NCBI GenBank assembly: GCA_004005435.1
Contig: RZWH01000004.1
Span: 255,501-319,500 of the forward strand
Source of the DNA: Rhodobacteraceae bacterium CCMM004
GTDB taxonomy: Bacteria > Pseudomonadota > Alphaproteobacteria > Rhodobacterales > Rhodobacteraceae
DNA length: 64,000 bases
Reading direction: 5' to 3'
In this document: positions 26,297 through 36,742 of the stretch, one piece after another
How positions within the stretch are numbered: position 1 is the first letter of the stretch
Layout: each line of letters starts with the position of its first letter
Translations under genes and position numbers: made by a program
The notes under the pieces: model-generated
Told to the model about the DNA's origin: nothing
Seen by the model: only the letters and a program-made list of their open reading frames with translations
Database searches by the model: none

Positions 26297-27058
26297 TCAG
26301 CCAAGGCGAAAGCCCTGCCCGAGGTAGACGCGGCGGACGTTTTCGTCGCGCACGACCTCTTCGGTGGTGCCCGACATCAACACGCCGCCGTCGTGCAGGA
26401 TATAGGCCCGATCGACGATGCCGAGGGTCTCGCGCACGTTGTGGTCGGTGATCAGAACGCCGATCCCCCGCTCCTTGAGCGAGGCGACGAGGGTGCGGAT
26501 CTCGGCCACGGCGATGGGGTCGACCCCAGCGAATGGTTCGTCGAGGAGGAGGTATTTCGGCTCGGCGGCGAGGCAGCGCGCGATCTCGGCGCGCCGCCGC
26601 TCGCCCCCCGACAGCGCTGGCGCCGGGGTCCGTCGCAGGTGGGTGATCGAGAACTCGCCCAGCAGCGCCTCCAGCCGCTCGTGGCGGGTCATTCGGTCGG
26701 GTTCGGAGATCTCCAGGATGGCGAGGATGTTGTCTTCGACCGTCATCCCGCGAAAGATCGAGACCTCCTGCGGGAGATAGCCGATGCCCAACTTCGCCCG
26801 GCGATACATCGGCAAAAGCGTGACGTCCCGCCCGTCGATCATGACCTGCCCGCCCTCCGGCGTCACCAACCCGGCGATGCAGTAGAAACACGTGGTCTTG
26901 CCCGACCCGTTGGGGCCGAGCAGGGCGACGACCTCGCCGCGGTTCAGCATCATCGACACGTCGCGGATCACCGGCCGCTTGCGATAGCTCTTGCGCAGAT
27001 TGACCACGCGCAAACCGGTGTCGCCGCCGGCGGCCACCGAAAGGCGCGGCGGCGCCAT
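26297..27058 (-). CDS. lptB: LPS export ABC transporter ATP-binding protein
   Basis: Cytoplasmic ATPase of the LptB2FGC complex that extracts lipopolysaccharide from the inner membrane. 253 residues. Walker A is LLGPNGSGKTTCFY, the Q-loop region YLPQEVSIFRG, the signature ALSGGERRRAEIARCL, Walker B YLLLDEPFAGVDP, and the H-loop LITDHNVRETL. The ATG overlaps the lptA stop by one base (ATGA-type junction), so translation is coupled. lptFG lie elsewhere. Confidence 0.95.
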   Translation of the reverse strand: MAPPRLSVAAGGDTGLRVVNLRKSYRKRPVIRDVSMMLNRGEVVALLGPNGSGKTTCFYCIAGLVTPEGGQVMIDGRDVTLLPMYRRAKLGIGYLPQEVSIFRGMTVEDNILAILEISEPDRMTRHERLEALLGEFSITHLRRTPAPALSGGERRRAEIARCLAAEPKYLLLDEPFAGVDPIAVAEIRTLVASLKERGIGVLITDHNVRETLGIVDRAYILHDGGVLMSGTTEEVVRDENVRRVYLGQGFRLG

Positions 27059-27540
27059 CAGTTGTCGCCGGTTTGGAAAATCGTGCGAACACGCCCCTCC
27101 ATCACACCGGAGCCGGTGTTCAGGTCGATGCGCAGCCGGTTGGACGACAGCGCCGTCTGACCCTGGGTCAACAGAACATCGCCGGTCATCACCACGGTGC
27201 CGGCGTCGATATCGTAGATCGCCTCCTGGGCCTCGGCCGCCTCGGCGCCGTTGGCCAGGGTCACGCCGCCGGTCGCGCGCATCTCGCGAATCCGCCCGCC
27301 CCCTTGGGCATAGAAGACGCGGATGCGCCCGGCCGTCATCCGCATATCGCCCTGGGTGACCAAGACGTTGCCGACAAAGGTGGCGGTGCCGTCGGCCTGG
27401 TTGACCTCCAGGCTGTCCGACGCGACCTCGACCGGAAGGCTGGTGTCCTGTTTGAGGCCGCCGAAATCGACACCGGTTTCCTGGGCCAAGGCCACCCCAG
27501 CGCTGAGCGCCAGGGCCAGCGCGGCAAGACGTATCTTCAT
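27058..27540 (-). CDS. lptA: LPS transport periplasmic protein LptA (OstA-like)
   Basis: Periplasmic bridge protein carrying LPS from LptC to the outer membrane. The 160-residue precursor has a signal peptide (MKIRLAALALALSAGVALAQ). Repeating beta-strand motifs of the OstA jelly roll follow, including DGTATFVGNVLVTQGDMRMTAG and IYDIDAGTVVMTGDVLLTQG. The start at 27540 begins the signal peptide; a longer frame from 27783 would have no export signal. Coupled to lptB. Confidence 0.92.
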   Translation of the reverse strand: MKIRLAALALALSAGVALAQETGVDFGGLKQDTSLPVEVASDSLEVNQADGTATFVGNVLVTQGDMRMTAGRIRVFYAQGGGRIREMRATGGVTLANGAEAAEAQEAIYDIDAGTVVMTGDVLLTQGQTALSSNRLRIDLNTGSGVMEGRVRTIFQTGDN

Positions 27541-27551
27541 CACAGCAATCC

Positions 27552-28154
27552 TCAGTCCTTGGGCGGCGCGTATAGCAGTTCGACCCCGCCGGTGAAACTC
27601 AGAACGTAGGCATCGCCCTCGCGCCGCATCTCCAGCCGTCCGGCGGTCAGGGTGCCGGGGGGCCCCTCGGCCTGGACTGCGCCGGTGGAGGACAGGTGCG
27701 TCGCGGCGAGGTCGGTGACGATTTCGTCGGTGGTGGCGCGATAACCGGTCGAGGTGACGACGCGCACCCCCCCGGTCAGCCACAGCGCGTCCTCGGCGCC
27801 GTCCAGCCGCGCCGCCCCCGCCGCCATGTCCAGGCGGCCGCCGTCGGGCGTCTCCATCACCCCGATCACCTCGCTCGCCGACCCGCTGTCGGGCCCGTCC
27901 GGCGACGGCTGCGCCGCCTCGGCCAGCAACATGATCGCCGTGCCGTCCTCGGTCACGCCCGCATAGGTGGGGTTCGAGATGCGCTGATCGCGCACAATCT
28001 CGTCCAGGTCATCGTCGGCATAGGGGATCGTGTCCTGGGCGGTCCGCGGCTCGGACACCAGAAACACCGTCGACAGGATCGCCAGCGCGCCCAGCGGCAG
28101 CACGACCTTCAACGTCGCGATCAGGCGGCTATAGGCGTTGTCGTAGTGCGCCAT
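27552..28154 (-). CDS. lptC: LPS export system protein LptC
   Basis: 200-residue bitopic inner-membrane protein. One N-terminal membrane helix (about residues 13-30, VVLPLGALAILSTVFLV) is followed by a periplasmic beta-jelly-roll, including VIGVMETPDGGRLDMAAGAARL and VRVVTSTGYRATTDEIVTDL. It receives LPS from LptB2FG and passes it to LptA. It lies 11 bp upstream of lptA on the same strand. Sequence conservation in LptC is low, so the call rests on fold pattern and operon position. Confidence 0.88.
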   Translation of the reverse strand: MAHYDNAYSRLIATLKVVLPLGALAILSTVFLVSEPRTAQDTIPYADDDLDEIVRDQRISNPTYAGVTEDGTAIMLLAEAAQPSPDGPDSGSASEVIGVMETPDGGRLDMAAGAARLDGAEDALWLTGGVRVVTSTGYRATTDEIVTDLAATHLSSTGAVQAEGPPGTLTAGRLEMRREGDAYVLSFTGGVELLYAPPKD

Positions 28155-28227
28155 CGGCGGGGGCTGTGTCCTTGCGAACCGTTCGGTTCGGATGTGGGGG
28201 CGGGGCGGCCGGGGGGCAAGGGCGCCC

Positions 28228-28839
28228 TCAATGGGCGAAGATGTCGATCTCGGGCCACCCCGCCAGGTCCAGCCGCGCCCGGGTGGGCAGAAAGTCGAAG
28301 CACGCCCGCGCCAGGTCCATCCGCCCCTCGCGCTCCAGCCGTGCGATCAGGGCGGTCCGCAGCGCGTGCAGGTGCAGCACGTCCGACGCGGCATAGTCCC
28401 GCTGCGCCGAAGTCAGCGTCTCGGCGCCCCAATCGCTGGTCTGCTGCTGTTTCGAGATGTCGATGCCGACGAGCTCCTGGAGCAGATATTTCAGCCCGTG
28501 ACGGTCGGTATAGGTGCGGACCAGTTTCGAGGCGATCTTGGTGCAGAACACCGGCTCGGTCAGCGCGCCGAAGGCGTGATACAGCGCCGCGATGTCGAAG
28601 CGGCCGAAATGGAACAGCTTGAGCCGATCGCGGTCGGTGAGCAGGCGTTCGAGGTTCGGCGCACGGTCCTGACCCTTGGCGATCTGAACCAGATGCGCCT
28701 CGCCGTCCCCGGACGAGAGCTGCACCAGACACAGCCGGTCGCGATGAGGATTCAGGCCCATCGTCTCGCAATCCACGGCCACCGCCGGGCCGAGATCCAG
28801 GCCGTCGGGCAGGTCCCCGCGGTAGAGATGGTTGGTCAT
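28228..28839 (-). CDS. rnd: Ribonuclease D (short form, 3'-5' exonuclease domain only)
   Basis: 203 residues with the DEDD exonuclease core: AVDCETMGL, LFHFGRFDIAALYHAFG, and SAQRDYAASDVLHLHAL carrying the last Asp. It lacks the HRDC domains of E. coli RNase D, as is usual for the short alphaproteobacterial form. It trims tRNA and other small RNA 3' ends. ATG 28839 was chosen because the longer frame from 29058 has a Cys/Arg-rich leader without conservation. It lies just before lptC on the same strand. Confidence 0.9.
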   Translation of the reverse strand: MTNHLYRGDLPDGLDLGPAVAVDCETMGLNPHRDRLCLVQLSSGDGEAHLVQIAKGQDRAPNLERLLTDRDRLKLFHFGRFDIAALYHAFGALTEPVFCTKIASKLVRTYTDRHGLKYLLQELVGIDISKQQQTSDWGAETLTSAQRDYAASDVLHLHALRTALIARLEREGRMDLARACFDFLPTRARLDLAGWPEIDIFAH

Positions 28840-28870
28840 GTCGCGCGCGCTCCGCTGTGCCGGTGCGTCG

Positions 28871-29671
28871 TCATAGACCGCGACCGCCCTGGGCCGCAAT
28901 CGGCAGAGGACCCTGGGCGATGCGCACCTCGGTCCCCCATTCGGCGCAGAGCCGCGGCACGGGATCGGGCGGTGGCGCATCGGTGTAGAACACGTCGACC
29001 TCGCGCAGGGATGAAATCCGCGCCGGAGCGCTGCGCCGGAACTTGGAGCTGTCGGCAACCAGGGCGCTGCGCCGGGCCTGACCCAGAATCGTCTGGTTCA
29101 CCGCCACCTCCTGGATGTCGAAGTCCAGAAGGTCGCCCTCGGCGTCCATCGCCGAGCACCCGATGACGGCCACGTCGAACTTGAACCGCTCGATGGTGCG
29201 CACGGTCAGGTCGCCAACAACGCCACCGTCGGACCGCCTGAGCGACCCGCCGGCGATGATCACCCGGCAGTTGGGATTGGCGACGAGGATGTTGGCGACG
29301 TTGATGTTGTTGGTCACGACGACCAGCCCGCGGTGCCGGAGCAGTTCCCGGGCCACTGCCTCGACCGTCGTGCCGATCCCGAGAAACAGCGCGCAGTCGT
29401 CCGAGATCTCGGCGGTGCAGGTGCGCGCGATCGCGGTTTTGGCCGCGCGATTCAGGCTGCGACGCTCTTCGTAACCGATGTTGCGCACACCCGAGGGCAA
29501 CACCGCGCCGCCGTGGACCCGTTCGAGGTGACCTGCCGCGGCCAGTTCCGACAGATCGCGGCGGATCGTCTGCACCGTGACGTCAAAGCGTTGTGCCAGA
29601 TCTTCCACCGTCACCATCCCCTCGCTCTGGGCGATGTCGAGGATTTGCGGCAGCCGGAAGGTGTGAGACAT
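28871..29671 (-). CDS. glpR: DeoR-family repressor of the glycerol locus
   Basis: 266 residues. The DeoR helix-turn-helix is at residues 1-57 (LPQILDIAQSEGMVTVEDLAQRF, then VTVQTIRRDLSELAAAGHLERVHGGA). The C-terminal sugar-phosphate sensor domain has ALFLGIGTTVEAVAREL and VIIAGGSLRRSDGG. ATG 29671 has AGGAGGA about 5 bases upstream. It is divergent from glpSTPQUV, the arrangement known for glycerol ABC loci in alphaproteobacteria. It should respond to glycerol-3-phosphate. Two matching 14-mers in the shared promoter region are good operator candidates. Confidence 0.9.
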   Translation of the reverse strand: MSHTFRLPQILDIAQSEGMVTVEDLAQRFDVTVQTIRRDLSELAAAGHLERVHGGAVLPSGVRNIGYEERRSLNRAAKTAIARTCTAEISDDCALFLGIGTTVEAVARELLRHRGLVVVTNNINVANILVANPNCRVIIAGGSLRRSDGGVVGDLTVRTIERFKFDVAVIGCSAMDAEGDLLDFDIQEVAVNQTILGQARRSALVADSSKFRRSAPARISSLREVDVFYTDAPPPDPVPRLCAEWGTEVRIAQGPLPIAAQGGRGL

Positions 29672-29700
29672 CGTATCCTCCTGTGCTCCTACAAAGGTGT

Positions 29701-29714
29701 TCGTTTCTGCTCGC
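29701..29714 (+). promoter_or_regulatory. Candidate GlpR operator 1
   Basis: TCGTTTCTGCTCGC, 30 bp upstream of the glpR start. It matches operator 2 (29871-29884, opposite orientation) at 12 of 14 positions. The TCGTTT-N4-TCGC shape resembles DeoR-family sites. Position suggests autoregulation. Confidence 0.5.
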
Positions 29715-29870
29715 TTTTGCAAGGGGCCGGACCGCCGCGCGGGTGCCCTTGCCGGGGCGTCGCGACCCCCCGCCCGCGGGGATTCGACGCAATAGCTTGG
29801 CTAACCCATGGTAAACCAGGGAGTTACCACAGGATGACGCCGCGCCACCGGCCTCTGCCGGGCGCCGATT

Positions 29871-29884
29871 GCGAACAAAAACGA
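29871..29884 (-). promoter_or_regulatory. Candidate GlpR operator 2
   Basis: On the minus strand this reads TCGTTTTTGTTCGC. It lies just upstream of a possible -35 element TTGACC (29895-29900) for the glpS operon. The rest of the 340-bp glpR-glpS gap also holds an inverted repeat GGTAA-N9-TTACC (29810-29828). Confidence 0.5.
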
Positions 29885-30011
29885 AAAAATCGTGTTGACC
29901 GGCGCCGCCCTGCGTGTTCTCAATCGCCGCGCAGAACACGAGCCCCGACCGTCCGCGCCGCTGCGGCCTGGCGGCCGGGTGACAACAAACGTGCGACAGG
30001 GAGGGGATCAG

Positions 30012-31100
30012 ATGACGCTGAGGCTGGACGCCGTGGCCAAGTCCGTCGATGGGCAGGTGCACATCCACCCCACCGACCTGACGCTGGAAAACGGCACCAT
30101 GAACGTGCTGCTCGGGCCGACGCTGTCCGGCAAGACCTCGCTCATGCGGCTGATGGCGGGCCTCGACGCGCCCACCTCGGGGCGTGTCTGGTGGCAGGGC
30201 GAGGACGTGACCGGGCAGAGGGTCCAGGACCGCGGCGTCGCCATGGTCTATCAGCAGTTCATCAACTACCCCTCGATGACCGTGTGGGACAACATCGCCT
30301 CGCCGATGAAGCTGATGGGCAAGTCCCGGGCCGAGATCGACGCCGCGGTGCGCAAGGCCGCCGACCTGATGCAGCTGACGCCGATGCTGGATCGCAAGCC
30401 GCTGGAGCTGTCCGGCGGACAGCAGCAGCGCTGTGCGCTGGCGCGGGCACTGGTCAAGGACGCGGGCCTCGTGCTGCTGGACGAGCCGCTGGCCAACCTC
30501 GATTACAAGCTGCGCGAAGAACTGCGCGCCGAGATCCCGCGGATCTTCGAGGAGGCGGGTTCGATCTTTGTCTACGCCACGACCGAGCCGGAAGAGGCGT
30601 TGCTTTTGGGGGGCAACACCGCGACCCTGTGGGAGGGGCGCGTGACGCAGTTCGGCCCGACTCCGCAGGTCTATCGCACCCCGGTGGACGCGACGACCGC
30701 GCGGGTGTTCTCGGACCCGCCGATGAACTTCCTTGACGTTCGCAAAGAAGGCGGGCGCCTGTTGTTCGGCGACGGCCAGTCCATCGCGGCGCTGGGCAAG
30801 CTGGCCGAGCTGCGCGACGGCCCCTACACTGCCGGGTTCCGCCCTAACCACCTGGAGATCGACCGGCCCGCAGGCGAGGTGATGACCTTCACCGCGACCC
30901 TGTCGGTCACCGAGATCACCGGGTCCGAAACCTTCGTCCATCTCGACCACCACGGCGCGCGTTGGGTGGGTCTGGTGCATGGGGTGCGCGACCTGCGCCT
31001 CGGCGCGCCGATCGAGGTCTACCTCGACCCCGCCCATGTCTACGTCTTCTCGGACGCGGGCGATCTGGTGGCCCCTGCCGCCTACGCCGCGGCCGCCTGA
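30012..31100 (+). CDS. glpS: Glycerol ABC transporter ATP-binding protein GlpS
   Basis: 362-residue cytoplasmic ATPase of a glycerol importer, named after the Rhizobium leguminosarum GlpSTPQUV system. Walker A is atypical, GPTLSGKTS (residues 35-43). The signature LELSGGQQQRCALARAL and Walker B LVLLDEPLANLD are standard. The H-loop histidine is missing: the usual YVTHDQ is YATTEP (Thr codon at 30582-30584). A C-terminal MOOT/TOBE-like domain follows. Start ATG 30012 follows GGGAGGGGA. It is first in the operon, 11 bp before glpT. Confidence 0.9.
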   Translation: MTLRLDAVAKSVDGQVHIHPTDLTLENGTMNVLLGPTLSGKTSLMRLMAGLDAPTSGRVWWQGEDVTGQRVQDRGVAMVYQQFINYPSMTVWDNIASPMKLMGKSRAEIDAAVRKAADLMQLTPMLDRKPLELSGGQQQRCALARALVKDAGLVLLDEPLANLDYKLREELRAEIPRIFEEAGSIFVYATTEPEEALLLGGNTATLWEGRVTQFGPTPQVYRTPVDATTARVFSDPPMNFLDVRKEGGRLLFGDGQSIAALGKLAELRDGPYTAGFRPNHLEIDRPAGEVMTFTATLSVTEITGSETFVHLDHHGARWVGLVHGVRDLRLGAPIEVYLDPAHVYVFSDAGDLVAPAAYAAAA

Positions 31101-31111
31101 GCGAGGACGAC

Positions 31112-32212
31112 ATGGCCAAGATCACCCTCGACAACCTGGCGCATTCCTACCTGCCGAACCCGTCCTCCGAGGACGACTATGCGCTGAAGGAGCTGAACCA
31201 CGACTGGGCCGACGGCGAGGCCTATGCGCTGCTGGGCTCGTCCGGCTGCGGCAAGTCCACGCTGCTGAACATCATCTCGGGGCTGTTGCAGCCTTCGCAG
31301 GGGCGCATCCTGTTCAACGACCGCGACGTGACCCACGCCCCCACGGCCGAGCGCAACATCGCCCAGGTGTTCCAGTTTCCGGTGGTCTACGACACCATGA
31401 CCGTGGCGGACAACCTGGCCTTTCCCCTGCGCAACCGCGGCCGCGATGCGGCCTACGTCGCCAAGCGGGTGCAGGAGATCGCGGCGATGATCGGCATGGA
31501 GGAGATGCTGAACCGCAAGGCGCGCGGTCTGACCGCCGACGCCAAGCAGAAGATCAGCCTGGGCCGCGGCATGGTGCGCGAGGACGTCAACGCGCTGCTG
31601 TTCGACGAGCCGCTGACGGTGATCGACCCGCACATGAAGTGGGAGCTCCGGACCCAGCTCAAGTCGCTGCACCACGAGTTCGGGCACACCATGATCTACG
31701 TCACCCACGACCAGACCGAGGCGCTGACCTTCGCCGATAAGGTGGTGGTGATGTATGACGGCCGCGTGGTGCAGATCGGCACGCCGCAGGACCTGTTCGA
31801 CACGCCCGAGCACACCTTTGTCGGCTACTTCATCGGCTCGCCCGGGATGAACCTGCTGCCGGCCGAGGTGCAGGGCAGCGAGGCGCGCATCGGCAGCCAC
31901 ACGATCGCCCTGCCCGCCGCCTATGCCCCGCCAGTGGGCAAGGCGGTGGAGATGGGCGTGCGGCCCGAGTTCGTGACCTTCACCGACGATCCCGCCGGCC
32001 TGCCGGTGCGGGTGCGGCGGGTCGAGGACGTGGGCCGGCACAAGATCGTCCGCGCCGACCACGAAGGCACCGCGATCAACATCGTCGTGCCCGAGGGCGC
32101 ATCCGTGCCCGAGGGCGCCGCGCGCGTCGCCTTCGTCCCCGCGCGGGTCAACGTATATGCCGACGGCTGGCGCGTGCGCCCCACCGAAGCCCCGACCGGA
32201 AAGGCCGCCTGA
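31112..32212 (+). CDS. glpT: Glycerol ABC transporter ATP-binding protein GlpT
   Basis: 366-residue partner ATPase to GlpS. Walker A GSSGCGKSTLL, Walker B ALLFDEPLTVIDP and H-loop YVTHDQTEAL are all normal. The ABC signature LSGGQ is replaced by LTADAKQ (31529-31549). Combined with GlpS, this should leave one complete composite ATP site (GlpT Walker motifs and H-loop with GlpS signature). The other site would be degenerate. GlpP begins one base after the stop codon. The name follows the glycerol ABC system and is not the GlpT antiporter of E. coli. Confidence 0.9.
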   Translation: MAKITLDNLAHSYLPNPSSEDDYALKELNHDWADGEAYALLGSSGCGKSTLLNIISGLLQPSQGRILFNDRDVTHAPTAERNIAQVFQFPVVYDTMTVADNLAFPLRNRGRDAAYVAKRVQEIAAMIGMEEMLNRKARGLTADAKQKISLGRGMVREDVNALLFDEPLTVIDPHMKWELRTQLKSLHHEFGHTMIYVTHDQTEALTFADKVVVMYDGRVVQIGTPQDLFDTPEHTFVGYFIGSPGMNLLPAEVQGSEARIGSHTIALPAAYAPPVGKAVEMGVRPEFVTFTDDPAGLPVRVRRVEDVGRHKIVRADHEGTAINIVVPEGASVPEGAARVAFVPARVNVYADGWRVRPTEAPTGKAA

Positions 32213-32213
32213 G

Positions 32214-33086
<873 letters not shown>

Positions 33087-33977
33087 ATGACCGATACCGC
33101 ATCCGCCCCCGGCGCGGCGTCGATCCCCGGCGACGTGACCGCAGACCAGCCCGTCGCGCGTGCGCGCTCGCGGTTCCGGCCCAACGGCTCGGCCGTGGTG
33201 ATGATCCTCTATCTCCTGTTCCTGCTCTTGCCGATCTACTGGCTGCTGAACATGAGCCTGAAGACCAACACCGAGATCCTGAACGACTTCACGCTCTGGC
33301 CGAACGACCTGACGCTGGACAACTACCGCACCATCCTGACCGATCCGGCGTGGTACATGGGCTATGTCAACTCGCTGATCTACGTGGTGATGAACACGGT
33401 GATCTCGCTCGCCGTGGCGCTGCCGGCGGCCTATGCTTTTTCGCGCTACCACTTCATGGGCGACAAGCACCTGTTCTTCTGGCTCTTGACCAACCGCATG
33501 GCGCCGCCCGCCGTGTTTGCCCTGCCGTTCTTTCAGCTCTACTCGTCGGTGGGCCTATTCGACACGCACATCGCGGTGGCGCTGGCGCACTGCCTGTTCA
33601 ACGTGCCGCTGGCGGTGTGGATCCTCGAAGGCTTCATGCGCGGCGTGCCGAAGGAGATTGACGAGACCGCCTATATCGACGGCTATTCCTTCGGCCGGTT
33701 CTTCGTGAAGATCTTCATGCCGCTGATCTCCAGCGGGATCGGGGTCGCCGCATTTTTCTGCTTCATGTTCTCGTGGGTCGAACTGCTGCTCAGCCGCACG
33801 CTGACCAGTGTCGATGCCAAGCCCATCGCGGCCACGATGACCCGGACGCAGGGCGCGTCGGGAATCGACTGGGGCGTTCTGGCTGCGGCGGGGATCCTGA
33901 CCATCGTTCCGGGCGCGCTCGTGATCTATTTCGTCCGCAACTACATCGCCAAGGGCTTTGCCCTGGGGAGGGTGTGA
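33087..33977 (+). CDS. glpQ: Glycerol ABC transporter permease GlpQ
   Basis: 296-residue MalG-type permease, six membrane segments, with a hydrophilic N-terminal stretch of about 35 residues. The EAA loop reads PKEIDETAYIDGYSFGRFFVKIFMP. It is the membrane partner of GlpP. The stop at 33977 is followed by an anomalous 580-bp gap before glpU that holds palindromic repeats and a GIY-YIG gene; all earlier junctions in this operon are 0-11 bp. Confidence 0.92.
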   Translation: MTDTASAPGAASIPGDVTADQPVARARSRFRPNGSAVVMILYLLFLLLPIYWLLNMSLKTNTEILNDFTLWPNDLTLDNYRTILTDPAWYMGYVNSLIYVVMNTVISLAVALPAAYAFSRYHFMGDKHLFFWLLTNRMAPPAVFALPFFQLYSSVGLFDTHIAVALAHCLFNVPLAVWILEGFMRGVPKEIDETAYIDGYSFGRFFVKIFMPLISSGIGVAAFFCFMFSWVELLLSRTLTSVDAKPIAATMTRTQGASGIDWGVLAAAGILTIVPGALVIYFVRNYIAKGFALGRV

Positions 33978-34003
33978 TGCAAGGGATTGTTAACCTTCTC
34001 GCC

Positions 34004-34107
34004 GTCATCCTCGGGCCTGACCCGAGGATCTTTATGGCCCAAGATCCTCGGGTCGAGCCCGAGGATGACGGGTCAACGTGCGCTCGGGTCGAGCTTGAGG
34101 ATGACGG
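34004..34107. repeat. Palindromic repeat element, left copy
   Basis: Two 27-bp arms (34004-34030 and 34043-34069) form an inverted repeat with 25 of 27 pairs and a 12-nt loop. The core of each arm is CCTCGGGC..GACCCGAGG, itself palindromic. A degenerate half copy follows at 34082-34107. This is the abundant alphaproteobacterial repeat that yields spurious peptides such as VILGPDPRI and PRVKPEDD when translated. Confidence 0.9.
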
Positions 34108-34136
34108 TGGGGGCTCGGATGCCCGCGTGCGGTGCG

Positions 34137-34421
34137 ATGTATGTCTACCTGATGACGAACCGCCCGCGCGGGACGCTCTATCTCGGCGTGACGGGCGATC
34201 TGGTGCGGCGGGTGTGGCAGCATCGGACCCACGCCGCCCCGGGCTTCACCGACCGCTACAACCTCGAACGGCTGGTGTGGTTCGAGCCGCACGCAGAACC
34301 GGGCCTCGCCATCCAGCGGGAGAAGTCGCTGAAACGCTGGCGCCGCGCGTGGAAGATCGCTCTGGTCGAGCAAGCGAACCCTCGCTGGCAGGATCTGTGG
34401 GACGAGATCGCGGCGGGGTAG
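34137..34421 (+). CDS. GIY-YIG nuclease-domain protein between palindromic repeats
   Basis: 94 residues covering one GIY-YIG/UvrC-N-type domain: MYVYLMTNRPRGTLYLGVTG (YVYL ... LYLGVT in place of GIY ... YIG), then DLVRRVWQHRT, and a conserved GFTDRYNLERLVWFEP with later EKSLKRWRRAWK. ATG 34137 begins the domain; the in-frame extension to 33987 is just translated repeat. Both sides carry near-identical hairpin repeats, and the unit splits glpQ from glpU. I infer a small mobile or repeat-associated nuclease. DNA repair is the alternative. Confidence 0.85.
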   Translation: MYVYLMTNRPRGTLYLGVTGDLVRRVWQHRTHAAPGFTDRYNLERLVWFEPHAEPGLAIQREKSLKRWRRAWKIALVEQANPRWQDLWDEIAAG

Positions 34422-34429
34422 GGGATCGC

Positions 34430-34533
34430 GTCATCCTCGGGCTTGACCCGAGGATCTCCACGGCCAGAGATCCTCGGGTCAGGCCCGAGGATGACGGTCC
34501 AATGCGCCCGCCGGTCGGGCCCAAGGATGACGG
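34430..34533. repeat. Palindromic repeat element, right copy
   Basis: Same architecture as the left copy. Arms 34430-34456 and 34469-34495 pair at 26 of 27 positions around a 12-nt loop. A degenerate half copy follows at 34513-34533. It starts 8 bp after the GIY-YIG stop and ends 24 bp before glpU. Confidence 0.9.
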
Positions 34534-34557
34534 TTACTCGCACGAGGAGGCCGCCTA

Positions 34558-34830
34558 ATGGACTGGATGGCGTGGACCTGGCCCTCGGCGGCCTTCTTTG
34601 CGGTGATCGCCCTGCTGCTGGTGATCTTTACCGTCCTGGCAATCAAGTATCCCGAGACCCCGCGCATGGGCATCCTGGGGATCGAGACGACGCGGGGCGA
34701 CCGGCTGTTCATCACGCTTCTGGGCAGCGCCTTCATCAACCTGGCCTGGCTGGGCCTGACCGACATCACACAATGGGTGGGCCTCGGTCTGGCGCTGATC
34801 TGGGCCGCCTTCTGCTTCCGCTTCGTCTGA
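34558..34830 (+). CDS. glpU: Small membrane protein of the glycerol ABC locus (DUF2160)
   Basis: 90 residues with three predicted membrane segments (about 9-28, 50-68 and 70-88) and a short Pro-rich loop PETPRMGILGIETTRGDR. DUF2160 proteins occur between glpQ and glpV in glycerol ABC operons and are called GlpU in Rhizobium. The precise role in transport is unclear. It retains its own binding site (GGAGG, 7 bp before ATG) despite the upstream insertion. Confidence 0.85.
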   Translation: MDWMAWTWPSAAFFAVIALLLVIFTVLAIKYPETPRMGILGIETTRGDRLFITLLGSAFINLAWLGLTDITQWVGLGLALIWAAFCFRFV

Positions 34831-34911
34831 GGCGGACCCGCCACACGCCGCACCGGGAGGGGCGGCGCGTAACCTAACCAACAGAGTTCGTAACGGGAGG
34901 AAAGTTACCCA

Positions 34912-36633
<1,722 letters not shown>

Positions 36634-36640
36634 GCTGAAC

Positions 36641-36661
36641 GGGCGGGCGCCTTGCCCGCCC
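36641..36661 (+). terminator. Hairpin after glpV
   Basis: GGGCGGGC (36641-36648) pairs with GCCCGCCC (36654-36661) across a 5-nt loop, 8 bp after the glpV stop. It has no T-tract, so it may act with Rho or simply protect the 3' end. Confidence 0.55.
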
Positions 36662-36742
36662 GCCGAGCGACATATGGCGCGGTCCCCCGGGGCCGCGCCG
36701 TTTCTCTTGCCCCAATCCCGGTTTGCCGCGACCCTGAGCGCC

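Noticed and set aside
34004-34533. A possible CRISPR array
   Set aside because: There are only two full hairpin units separated by a gene, without regular spacers or cas genes.
33980-34550. Short proteins such as VILGPDPRISG and DPRVKPEDD
   Set aside because: These are translations of the palindromic repeat arms and are widely mis-annotated in alphaproteobacteria. They are not genes.
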